Shown piece by piece: positions 32,961-44,900 of a DNA stretch of 64,000 nt; positions within the stretch are counted from its first letter, which is position 1; each line of letters opens with the position of its first letter. This stretch comes from Sitta carolinensis (taxonomy: Eukaryota; Chordata; Aves; Passeriformes; Sittidae): NCBI GenBank assembly GCA_032173965.1, contig CM063310.1, forward strand, positions 1,241,735 through 1,305,734, in the 5' to 3' direction. Position numbers and translations under genes: made by a program. The notes under the pieces were generated by a model. That model worked only from the letters and a program-made list of their open reading frames with translations, searched no databases and had not been told where the DNA came from.

Positions 32961-35900
32961 ATGGGATGGATGGATGGATGGATGATGGATGGATGGATTG
33001 ATGGATGGATGGATGGATGGATGGATGGATGATGGATGGATGGATGGATGGATGGATGGATGGATGATGGATGGGTGGATGGATGGATGGATGATGGATG
33101 GATGGATGGATGGATGGATGGATGGATGGATGGATGGATGGATGGATGATGGATGGGTGGATGGATGGATGGATGGATGGATGGATGGATGATGGATGGA
33201 TGGATGGATGGATGGATCGATGGATCGATGGGTGGATGGGTGGACAGATGGCCACGAGGACAGACAGATGGCCGCACAGACAGACACGTGGCCCCCGCAG
33301 GTGCTGGAGGCGGCGCGCGAGGCCGAGGGCCTGGCCGGCCGCTACGAGCTGCAGGCGGCCGAGCTGCTGGGCTGGATCCAGCGCTCGCTGCTGCTCCTCA
33401 CTGACCGGCGCCTGCCCCGCGGCATCCCCGGCCTGCAGGGGCAGCTCCAGGCCTTCAGCGCCTACCGCACCACCGAGAAACCCCCCCGGTGAGAGCCCGA
33501 CGGGGGGCTGCCTGGGGGGGGGCGGGGGGCTCCAAGGGGGGATTTGGGATAGCCCTAATGGGCTCTGGGGGCCCCTAGTGGGCTCTGGGGGTCCATAGTG
33601 GGCTCCTGGGGGTCCCTAGTTGGGTCTGGGGGTCCCTAGTGGGTTCTGGGGGCTCCAAGAAGGGGTTTGAGATCTCCCTAGTTGGGTCTGGGGGCTCCTA
33701 GTGGGGTCTGGGGTCTCCCCAGTGGGGCTAGGGGTCTCCCTAGTGGGCTCTGGGGGTCCCTAGTGGGCTCTCGGGGTCCCTAGTTGGGTTTGGGGGCTCC
33801 TAGTGGGGTTTGAGATCTCTCTAGTTGGGTCTGGGTGCTCCTAGTGGGGTTTGAGATCTCTCCGGTGGGGTCTGGGGGTTCCTAATGGGGTCTGGGAGCT
33901 CCATAGTGGGTTTGGGGTCTCCAAGAAGGGCTTTGAGATTTTCCTAGTGGGGTTTGGGGTCTCCCCCAGTGGGTTTCAGGTTCCCTCTGAGGAGTTTTGG
34001 GGTATCCCTGGGGCTCGGGATGGGTTTTAGGGTCCCCCCGGTGTATTTTGGGGTCTCCCCGGTGTATTTTGGGGTCTCCCCGGGTGTATTTTGGGGTCTC
34101 CCCGGTGTATTTTGGGGTCCCCCCGCAGGTTCGAGGACAAGGGCTCCCTGGAGGTGCTGCTGTTCTCGCTCCGGAGCCGCCTCCGCGCCAACAACCAGCG
34201 CCAGTTCGTGCCACGGGAGGGAACGCACAGCGCCGACATCAACCGGGTGACGGGGACAGGGATGGGAACAGGGACAGGGGGATGGGGACAGGGACAGGGG
34301 GATGGGGACAGGGACAGGGGGACAGGGACAGGGGGACAGGGACGGGGGGACAGGGACAGGGGGACAGGGATGGGGGGACAGGGACAGGGGGACAGGGGAA
34401 GGGACAGGGACAGGGATGGGGACAGGGACAGGGGAACAAGGACAGGGGGACAGGGACAGTGGGACGGGGTCAGGGACAGGGAGGGATACTGGGGACATCG
34501 GGGGAGCACAGGGACAGGGGAAACCGGGGAGGTGACAGGGGACAGGAAGGGACATGGGAAGGGACCCAGAAACACAAATGCCAAGGGTGCCAGGTGACAC
34601 CAATGACAGTGCCCCGGGTGGAAGGTACCCCGGGCGCCCCAGGTGTGCCAGGTGACGGTATGGCAGTGCCCCAGGTGTGCCCAGGTGTGCCAGGTGATGG
34701 GTATGGCAGTGCCCCAGGTGTGCCAGGTGACCGCGCCGTCCCCGCAGGCCTGGGAGCGGCTGGAGAAGGCGGAGCACGGCCGGGAGCTGGCGCTGCGCTC
34801 GGAGCTGCTCCGGCAGCAGCACCTGGAGCAGCTGGCAGCGAGGTTCCACCGCAAGGCCGCCCTCAGGGAGACCTGGCTGGGGGACAACCAGCGCCTGGTG
34901 GCACAGGTGACACCGGGACCCCCCCCAGGGACCCTCGAGACCCCCAAACCAACCCCCAGCCAGGGACAGCCTGGTGGCACAGGTGACCCCGGCACCGCCC
35001 CCACCACAGGGGCTTCCCCTGGCCCCCCCCAGGGCAATTTCAGGATGGGTCCCCCTCCTTTGTCACCCCTCATCCCCCTCTTTCTCCCCAGGACAATTTC
35101 GGGGGGTCCCCGGAGTGTCCCCATCCCCTCACACCCCTCTTCCCCCCAGGACAATTTCGGGGGGTCCCTGGAGTGTCCCCATCCCCTTACACCCCTCTCC
35201 CCCCCAGGACAATTTCGGGGGGTCCCCGGAGTGTCCCCATCCCCTCACACCCCTCTCCCCCCCCAGGACAATTTCGGGGGTCCCCGGAGTGTCCCCATCC
35301 CCTCACACCCCTCTCCCCCCCCAGGACAATTTCGGGGGGTCCCCGGAGTGTCCCCATCCCCTCACACCCCTCTCCCCCCCCAGGACAATTTCGGGGGGTC
35401 CCTGGGGGGGGTCGAGGCCGCGCTGCGCAAGCACGAGGCCATCGAGAGCGACATCGCCGCCTACGGCAGCCGCGTGCGCGCCGTCACCGCCGTGGCCGCC
35501 GAGCTGGAGGCCGAGCGCTATCACGACATGGGCAGCATCGCGACACGGCGCGACCATGTGGTGTCGCTCTGGGAGGCGCTGCGGGCGCAGGTGGCGGCGC
35601 GGCGGGAGCGGCTCCGGGCTCACCTGGAGCTGCAGCGGCTGCTGCGCGACCTGGAGCACCTGATGGGCTGGATGGAGGAGATGGAGGTGGGGAGGGGGCC
35701 GGGGGGATTCGGGGGGGGGCGGGATCCCCTCGTGGGACCCCCCCCGGTGACACCCCCCGTGTCCCCCCGGGTGCCCAGGTGCGGCTGCAGTCGCGGGATT
35801 TCGGGCAGCACCTGAGCCAGGTGGACGATCTGCTGCAGATCCACGCCCTGGTCGAGGGGACGTGGCGGCTCAGGCCGAGAGGGTCCGGAGTGTGGGGGGG

Positions 35901-38900
35901 CGGCGGCCGAGCGCTTCCTCGGGGAGGGGGGCGGTGAGTGACCCCCGAAACTGGGACCCCCGAGATGCCCTGGAGCCCCCAAGCCCAGGGACACCTGAAT
36001 CCCGAGACCCCCGCGCACCTGAAACCCCCAAAACTGGGACCTACCAGAACCCCAGAATGGACCCTAGGACCCCCAAACCCCCCTGAACCCTGGGACCTCC
36101 GAACCCCGCACCCCAGCATCCCCAAACTCTGAATCTCCCAAATCCTCAGGATCCCTGAACCCCAGACCCTCCAAAACCGGAATCCCTAAACCCCGTACCC
36201 CGAGGATTCCAGACCGCAGAACCCCCAAACCCGGGGACCCCCGTGCGTCCCCCAAGCCCCGCTGACCCCCCCGTGCCCCCCAGGGTACCGCCCGTGCCCC
36301 CCGGAGCAGCTGCGGGCCCGCGTGGCCGCCCTGGAGCGGCGCTACCGGGGGCTCTCGGCGCTGTCGGCGCAGCGGCGGCTGCGGCTCGAGCGCTCCCGGC
36401 GCCTCTGGAAGTTCCTGTGGGACGCGGGCGAGGAGGAGGCCTGGATGCGGGAGCAGGAGCGGCTCCTGCGCTGCCCGGAGCTGGGCCGGGACCTGCCGGG
36501 AGCGCTGCGGCTGCTGAGCCAGCTCGAAGCCATCCGAGGGGCGCTGGGGGGACGCGCGGCGCCGCTGGAGCAGCTGCTGGAGCGGGGCCGGGAGCTGCTG
36601 GCGCAGGGAGAGCCCGACGGAGCCGCGGAAGCCACTCCCGAATCGACGGGATCCGCTGTCGGATCGATGGGAAGCGCAAAACCCGCGGAACCCGCTGCTG
36701 CATCCACCGCCAGATCCACGGAAATCCCCCCGGAACCCGCGGGATCCAAGAGCGCATCCCCGGGATCCCCGGAATCCTCCACCGAGGGACCCCCGGCAGC
36801 CGCCCCCAGACCCTCGGAACGCCCCGACGGACCCACGGAACCCACCGGGGGATCGCCAGAACCCCCCGAGGGACCCCCTGGCCCCACTCCCGGCTGCCCG
36901 GCCCCCCGCGGCCGCCGTGTCCCGCCGCATGCGGGAGCTGCGGGCGCTCTGGGCGGCGCTGCCGGCGCTGGCCGGGCACCGGGAGCGGCGGCTCCGCGCG
37001 GCCGCCCGGCGCTTCCAGCTGGACGCGGAGGCTGCCGAGGCCGAGGCGTGGCTGGCGGCCGCCGCCCGGCGAGTGGCGGCTCCGGAGCTCGGCCACGACG
37101 AGAGATCCGCGGGGATCCTGGAGCGGCGGCTGCGGGAGCTGCAGGACGAGATGCGGCGGCGCGGGCCGGCGCTGGCGGCGCTGCGGGAGCAGGCGCTGCC
37201 CGCCGGGGCCGCCGACGTTCCCGACGTGGTGCCGGGGCTGGCGGAGCGCCTGGCGGAGCTGGAGCGGCGGCACCGGGAGCTGGAGGAGCGGGCGGAGCTG
37301 CGGCGCCTGGAGCTGCGGGACGCGCTGGGCTTGTTCGCGGCGCGCAGCGAGGCCGATGCCTGCGCGCTCTGGGTGGGCGAGCGGGAGCAGTGGCTGCTCG
37401 CCATGGAGATCCCCGAGAGCATCGAGGACCTGGAGGTGGTGCAGCAGCGGTGAGCGCCCGGGGCTGCCCGGCGCGGGGACGAAATCCCAGAATTATTCCC
37501 GGGAAGTCTTGGTCGCTCCCGCTGGGATTCCCCCAGGGGTTTTCCCAAGAAAGCACGGGATCATCCCGTTATTCCCGTTTTTCTTCAGTGTTCCCCGTTA
37601 TTTCCAGTGTTCCCTGATTTCCTATGTCCACCACAATATCCCCAGTGTTCCCGTTTCCCCAGAATTTTCACTTCCAACACATTATTCCCTGTACTCTCTG
37701 AATTCTCACCTTGACGTGAGGTGTTCCCAGTATCCCCATCATACCCGTATTCCCAGCACTCCCTAAATTCCCACCTCCAGCTCAGCGTTCCCGGGATTTG
37801 TGGTATTCCCAGGATTTCTGGCGTTCCCACCTCTGGCACAGAGGTGTTGCTGGGGTTTCCAGTGTTCCCTGAGTTCCCAGCACCCCCGGTATCCCGGTCA
37901 CTCCCGGTATCCCGGTCACTCCCAGCGCCCCCGGTGCTCCCGGTATTCCCGGTATCCCGGTCACTCCCGGCGCTCCCGCAGGTTCGAGACGCTGGAGCCG
38001 GAGCTGGCGGCGCTGGCGGCTCGCGTGGCCTCCGTGGGCCGGGTCACGCAGGAGCTCCAGGGATCCGGGGACAGGAACCGGGAGAGCGCCCGGGAAACCT
38101 GGGAGCAGCTCCGGGACAGGTGGGGACGGGCCGGCGGGGCCGTTCCGGGCTGGAATCGCGGGGGGATCCGGGCAGGGAGAGATTTTCCTGGCGCTCAGGG
38201 ATGCTCCGGGCGGAAGGAGCTGTTCCCGGCGGGGCTGGGCTCTCCGGGATGCTCCAGGGATGCAGGGAGGCGTTTTCCGGGCCGGGATGCTCCGGGAAGG
38301 GACGGATTCTCCAGACTGGGACGCTCCAGGGATGGATCCTCCGGGCCGGGCCGCTCCGAGCGCTCCCCGGGCTCTGTCCCACCGTGCCCCGGTCCCGCCC
38401 GTGCCAGGTGGGAGCGGTTCCGGGCGCTGGCCGAGCGCAAGAAGGTGGCGCTGACCGCGGCGCTGAACATCCACAATTTCCGCCTGGAATGCCACGAGAC
38501 GCGGGGCTGGATGCGGGAGAAGACGGCGGCGATCGAGGCCACGCGGGCTCTGGGCCGGGACCTGGCCGGGATCACGGCGCTGCAGGGGAAGCTGTCGGGA
38601 ATGGGGCGCGACCTGGACGCCATCCAGGGAAAGCTGCGGGAGCTGCGGGCCGAGGGCGAGAAGCTGCAGGGGGAGCAGCCGGAGCGAGCGCCCGAGATCC
38701 GCGAGGGGCTGGCGGGGCTCGAGGCCGAGTGGGACGCGCTGCGCCGCTGCCACCGGAGCCGCGAGGAGTCGCTGGGGCAGGCGCGGCGGCTCCAGGGCTT
38801 CCTGCGGGACCTGGCGGCGCTGCAGGCCTGGCTGTCCCGCACACGCGCGGCCGCGGGCTCCGAGGATGTCCCCGCGTCCCTGGCCGAGGCCGAGGGCTCC

Positions 38901-41900
38901 CTGCGGCAGCACGAGAGCCTCCGCACCGAGATCTCGCACTACGGCGCCGATTACCGGAGCGCCCGCGCCGCCGGCCGGGAGGTGACGCGGGGCCAGACGG
39001 ACCCGCAGAGCCTGTCCCTGCTCCAGCGCCTGGAAACGCTGGACGCGGACTGGGACGAGCTGGGCCGGGTGTGGGAGAAGCGGCAGCGGCTCCTGGCCCA
39101 GGCTGTCGCCTTCCACGTGTTCCTGCGGGACGCCAAGCAGGTGGAGGGGACGCTGGGGAAGCAGGTGAGGGGGGGGACCCGCGGCGTGCCGGGGGATCCC
39201 GGGGCTCCGGTGCCATCCCGGTCCTGATCCCGGTCGGCAGGAGCACACGCTGGCCCACACGGAGATGCCGGGCACGGTGCCGGGCGCGGAGGCGGCCGTG
39301 CGCAGGCTGGAGGAGTTCCTGGCCGCGCTGGACACCGGAGCCGAGCGCGTCCGGGCGCTCACGGACACCGGGAGGAAGCTGCTGGAGGAGGGCGGCGTCC
39401 ACGCGGAAAAGGTGCGGGAGACGGTGGAGTCGGTGGAGAGCAGGTGAGGGAGAGCCGTCCCAGGCCGTCCCAGTCCCATCCCAACCCCTGGGAATGCGGT
39501 CTCTCACGCCCCCGGCCCTGGCACAGGCACCAGAAGATTCGGGAATCGGCCCAGGAGCTGCTGGGGCGGCTGCGGGATAACTGGGAGCTGCAGAAATTCC
39601 TGCAGGATGGGCAGGAGGTGAGAGGGGATCGGGACTGGGATGGAGATCAGGGATGGGCGGGGTTAAAACGGGGCTGGGATGAAGCTGAGAACTGGGCTGG
39701 GGGAAGAGATCCCGATCCGTGTTCCCGTTCCCATTCCCATTCCCGTCCCCAGCTGACCCTGTGGCTGAACGAGAAGCTGCCGGTGGCTCGGGACGTGTCC
39801 TACGAGGGCACGCGGGACCTGCAGGGCAAGTGGCAGAAGCACCAAGCCTTCGCCGCCGAGCTCGCAGCCAACCGGGGCTGGCTGGAGGCGCTGGAGAAGG
39901 TGGGAGCGGGGGAAAACGGGGGGGAAAATGGGGGGAAAACGGGGGGGAAATGGGGGGAAAACGGGATCTGGGAAAGGTGGGATGTGGGAGGGGGGCTGAG
40001 TCACAAAATTCCGCGGGTCCAACCTCAGCGATTCCGTGGTTCCGCGGGCCCTGCCTCAATGACTCTGTGGTTCCACGGGTCCAGTTTCTATCCTCTCACC
40101 ATCCCATGGGTCCAATCTTCACAATTCCATGAATCCATGGGTCCAATCTTCCTGATCCCAAGGCACGAACCTCAAGCACTCCGTGCGTCCAACACTGACC
40201 ACCACCCCACGATTTTTTGGGTCCACCCTTGACACTCCCACATTCCCCATCCCGACAATCCCACCGCCCCACCTGCCCGATCCTCACAATCCCAACCATC
40301 AAAGGGCTCCGCCTCGCCAATTCCACACACGCGCGGCTCCCACGCCGCGGGTTTCGGGCTCCCCCGGCTGAGTGTCCCGCCGTGTCCCGCAGGACGGGGA
40401 GCAGCTGGCGCGGGCGCGGCCGGCGCTGGCCGGGCTGGTGGCCGAGCCCCGGCGGGAGCTGCGGGCGCTCTGGGCTCAGGTGGAGGCGGCGGCGGTCGCC
40501 AAGGGCCGGGGCTTGGCCGAGGCTGCGCGGGCAGAGAGCTGCGCCCAGGCGTGCGCCGGACTCCGCTCCTGGCTGGCCGCAGTGCGAGCCCAGCTGCGCT
40601 CCGGCCACTGCGGCCAGGACCTGACCAGCGCCGGGGCGCTGCTGACCCGGCACCAGGTCAGCGCGGGGCCGGGGGGGACGGGGGGAGGGTTTGGGGGGCG
40701 GGAGAGGGGAGTGGCGGGGCAAAATGGGGGGGGGGGGCTGTGGGGAAGGTTTGGGGTGAAGGTTTGGGGGGCGGGAGAGGGGAGTGGCGGGGCAAAATGG
40801 GGTGGGGGGGCTGTGGGGAAGGTTTGGGGTGAAGGTTTGGGGGCGGGAGAGAGGAGTGGGGGGCAAAATGGGGTGGGGGGGCTGTGGGGAAGGTTTGGGG
40901 TGAAGGTTTGGGGGGCGGGAGAGGGGAGTGGGGGGCAAAATGGGGTGGGGGGGCTGTGGGGAAGGTTTGGGTGAAGGTTTGGGTGGTGGAGAGGGAGTGG
41001 GGGCAAATGGGGTGGGGGGCTGTGGGAAGTTTGGGGTGTTTTGGGGGTGGGAGATGGGACTGGGGGGACAAAAGGGGGTGGGGGAAGGTTTGTGAGGAAG
41101 GGGGTTAAGGCTTGGGATGAAGGTTTGGGGGGTGGGAGATGGGAGTGGGGGGACAAAAGGGGGTGGGGGGGCTGTGGGGAAGGTTTGGGGGGTGGGAGAT
41201 GGGACTGGAGGGGCAAAGGGTGTGGGGAAGGTTTGGGGTGGTTTGGGGGTGGAAGAGGGGAGTGGGGGGGCAAATGGGTGGGGGAAGGTTTGTGAGGAAG
41301 GGGGTTAAGGCTTGGGGTGAAGGTTTGGGGGGTGGGAGGGGGGGGGCAAAAGAGGGTGGGGGGGCTGTGGGGAAGGTTTGGGGTGAAGGTTTGGGGGGTG
41401 GGAGAGGGGAGTGGGAGAGCAAAAGGGGGGTGGGGGGCTGTGGGGAAGGTTTGGGTGAGGTTTGGGTGTTTTGGGGTGGGAGATGAGACTGGGGGACAAA
41501 GGGTGTGGGGGCTGTGGGAAGGTTTGGGGGTGGAGATGGGACTGGAGGGGCAAAGGGTGTGGGGAAGGTTTGGGGTGTTTAGGGATGGGAGATGGACTGG
41601 GGGGGCGAAGGGGTGTGGGGGAGGCTGTGGGGAAGGTTTGGGGTGGTTTGGGGGGTGGGAGAGGGGAGTGGGGGGCAAATGGGTGGGGGAAGGTTTGTGA
41701 GGAAGGGGGTTAAGGCTTGGGATTGAAGGTTTGGGGGTGGTGGGAGATGGGACTGGGGGGACAAAGGGGTGGGGAGGCTGTGGGGAAGGTTTGGGATGAA
41801 GGTTTGGGGTGCAGGGTTCAGGTGCAGTTTGGGGGCGGTTTTGGGTGGGTCTGGATGCAGTTTGGGATACGCAGGTTTTGGTGAGGTTTAGGGTGCGGGT

Positions 41901-44900
41901 TTTGGTTGCTCAGGTTTTTGGCCGCAGGATTTGGGATGCAGGTTTTAGTGTCCCCAGGTTTGGGAGTGCGGGATTTTGGGTGCGGGTTTTAGGGCTCAGG
42001 TTTTGGGCTCAGGTTTTGGGTGCAGATTTTGGGGGTGCGGGTTTTAGGGCTCAGGTTTTAGGGCTCAGGTTTTGGGGCGCAGATTTTGGGGGTGCGGGTT
42101 CTAGGGCTCAGGTTTTAGGGCTCAGGTTTTGGGGCGCAGGTTTTGGGGGTCCCCCCGGCGGCCCCTGACCCCCCGCACCCCCGCAGCTGCTGGAGACGCA
42201 GGCGGCGCTGCGGGAGCAGGAGGTGGGGGCGCTGCGGGCGCAGGCCGGGGGGCTCAGCCCGGGGCACCCCCGGAGCGCGGGGGTGCAGGAGCAGGTGCGG
42301 GAGCTGGAGCTGCAGTTCCGGGAGCTGCAGGAGCCGCTGCGGGAGCGCGGCCGGAGCCTCGCGGCCGCCCGGGAGCTGCACCAGTTCCGCAGGGACCTGG
42401 AGGACGAGCTCGTGAGTGGGGGGGACCCCCCCCGGGGCTGCCTCTGCCCCCTGGGGTCCCTGGTCCCCCGTGCCTGAACCCCCATTCCTGATCCCAAATC
42501 TCCAACCCCAAATCTATGACCCCCCCCCAATTCCTGATCCCAGAACCCGAATCTGTGACCCCCCCCAATTCCTGATCCCAAATGCCTGACCCCTCCCAGG
42601 GTCTCTGAACCCCAAATTCTCCTCCCCACTGCTGTTCCTGACCCCCCCATCCCTGTGCCTGCAGTGTCCCTGACCCCCAGAGACCCCCGATGTCCCCCCT
42701 GTCCCCCCTGACCCTGTCCCTGTCCCCAGCTGTGGGTGCAGGAGCGCCAGGCTCTGGCCACGTCCACGGACCACGGGAAGGATCTGCCCTCGGTGCAGCT
42801 GCTGCTCCAGAAGAACGAGGTGGGGCAGGGGGTCCCCAGCTGCCCCCCTGGATCCCCTGCGACCCCCAGAGACCCCCCAGGGCTCATTCCACCACCCCCA
42901 CAGCAGTTCCCATTGATGTCCCATCCTTAGACACCCCCAGGGTTTTCTGGCTCAGCCCCCAGGTCCCCCCACAGACCCCCTAGACCCCCCAGTTTCCCCC
43001 AGAAACCCTCCATGGACCCATAAACCCCTCCTAGCTCCCCCAATTCCCCCTCACACCCCCCATAAACCCCCCGGAACCCCCACAAATCCTCCCCATACAC
43101 CCACTAGACCCCCCAATTTCCCCTCATAACCCTCATAGACCCCCCACCCCTAAATTCCCCCCATCAAATCCCCCCAATCCCCCTCAAACCCCTCCATAAC
43201 CCATAAATCTCCCCGTAATCCCCAATTCTCCCTCACAACCCCCCCATACACCCCCAACCCCCCCAATTCCCCTCAAACCCCCCCAATGGCCCCCATAAAC
43301 CCCCCATAACCCCCCAATAATCCCCCTTGACCCCCAAATTCCCCCTCACACCCCCAACACCCAACCCCCCAATTCCCCCTCAAACCCCCCATGGACCAAA
43401 ACCCATAACCCCAATTCCCCTCACCCCCACCCTAACACCCCCCAATTCCCCCTCAAACCCCCCCATAAAACCCCAACCCCCAATTCCCCCTTGCACCCCC
43501 CCAATTCCCCCTCAAACCCCCCAATTCCCCCTCAAACCCCCCCATGGACCCATAAACCTCCCCATAGACCCCCCAATTCCCCTCAAACCCCCCCAAATTC
43601 TTCTCACACCCCCCCAATCCCCCCCCAAGCCCCCTACCCCCTGTCCCGCAGACGCTGCAGAAGGAGCTGCAGGGCCGCGAGCGCCGCGTGGCCGAGCTGC
43701 TGGAGCGGGGGTGCCCGTGCCCGGGGGTGCCGGGGGGGTCCCCGGGGGGGTCCCCGGGGGGGTCCCCGCCCTGCGGGAGGCCTGGCAGGAGCTGCGGGCG
43801 CAGGCGGCGCGGAGGCAGCGGCGCCTCGAGGCCGCCTTGGCCGCCCAGCGCTTCCTGCGCGATGCGGCGGCCGCAGAGGCCTGGCTGGGCGAGCGGGAGC
43901 TGCACATGCTGGCCCAGGACAAGGCCAAGGTGGGCAAGGGTCGGGACCACCCCCCCGGGATTCCTGCTTCGTCTGGGGGGGCGCTGGAGAGGGGCGCTGG
44001 GCAGGGGGGCTGGGGGTTAATGGGGTGGGAAGGGGTCAGGGGAGGGGTCTGGGGGATCTGGGGGGGGGTCTGGGGGCATCTCTGGGTGTCTGGAGGGTCT
44101 GGGGGGTCTGTGAGGAGTTGAGGGGGATTGGGGAGGGTTTGGGGGGGTCTTTGGGGGGTTCTGGGGGTTCTCTGGAGGGGCAGAGGGGAATGTGACAGGG
44201 GATCAGGGGGATGTGGGGAGGGGTCTGTGGGGGTCGCAGGGGGAGCTGAGGGGTCCGGGCGGTTTCTGTGGTGTATCTGAGGGGGTCTCTGGGGGTGGTG
44301 ACCCCCGTGTGTGTCCCCCCCGTGCCCCCCAGGACGAGCCGGGCGCCCAGGCCATGCTGAGCCGGCACCTGGGCTGGAGCAGGAGCTGCGCGACTACGGC
44401 GGCACCGTGGAGCTGCTGGCAGAGCAGGGCCGGGCCATGGCGGCCAGCGGCCACCCCGACGGGTGGGGACACCTAGGACAGCCTGGGGACAGCCTGGGGA
44501 CAGCTGGGGACACTCTGGGGACAGCCTGGGACAGCCTGGGACAGCCTGGGGACAGCTGGGGACACTCTGGGGACAGCCTGGGACAGCCTGGGGACAGCTG
44601 GGGACACTCTGGGGACACTCTGGGGACAGCTGGGGACACTCTGGGGACAGCCTGGGACAGCCTGGGACAGCTGGGGACAGCCTGGGGACAGCTGGGGACA
44701 CTCTGGGGACAGCCTGGGACAGCCTGGGGACAGCTGGGGACACTCTGGGGACAGCCTGGGACAGCCTGGGGACAGCTGGGGACACTCTGGGACAGCCTGG
44801 GACAGCCTGGGGACAGCCTGGGGACACTCTGGGGACAGCCTGGGACAGCCTGGGGACAGCCTGGGGACAGCTGGGGACACTCTGGGGACAGCCTGGGACA

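Noticed and set aside
31536..33287. [13 protein letters not shown] proteins of over 570 residues on the minus strand
   Set aside because: Translation of the (GGAT)n satellite; no start context, domain or splice logic.
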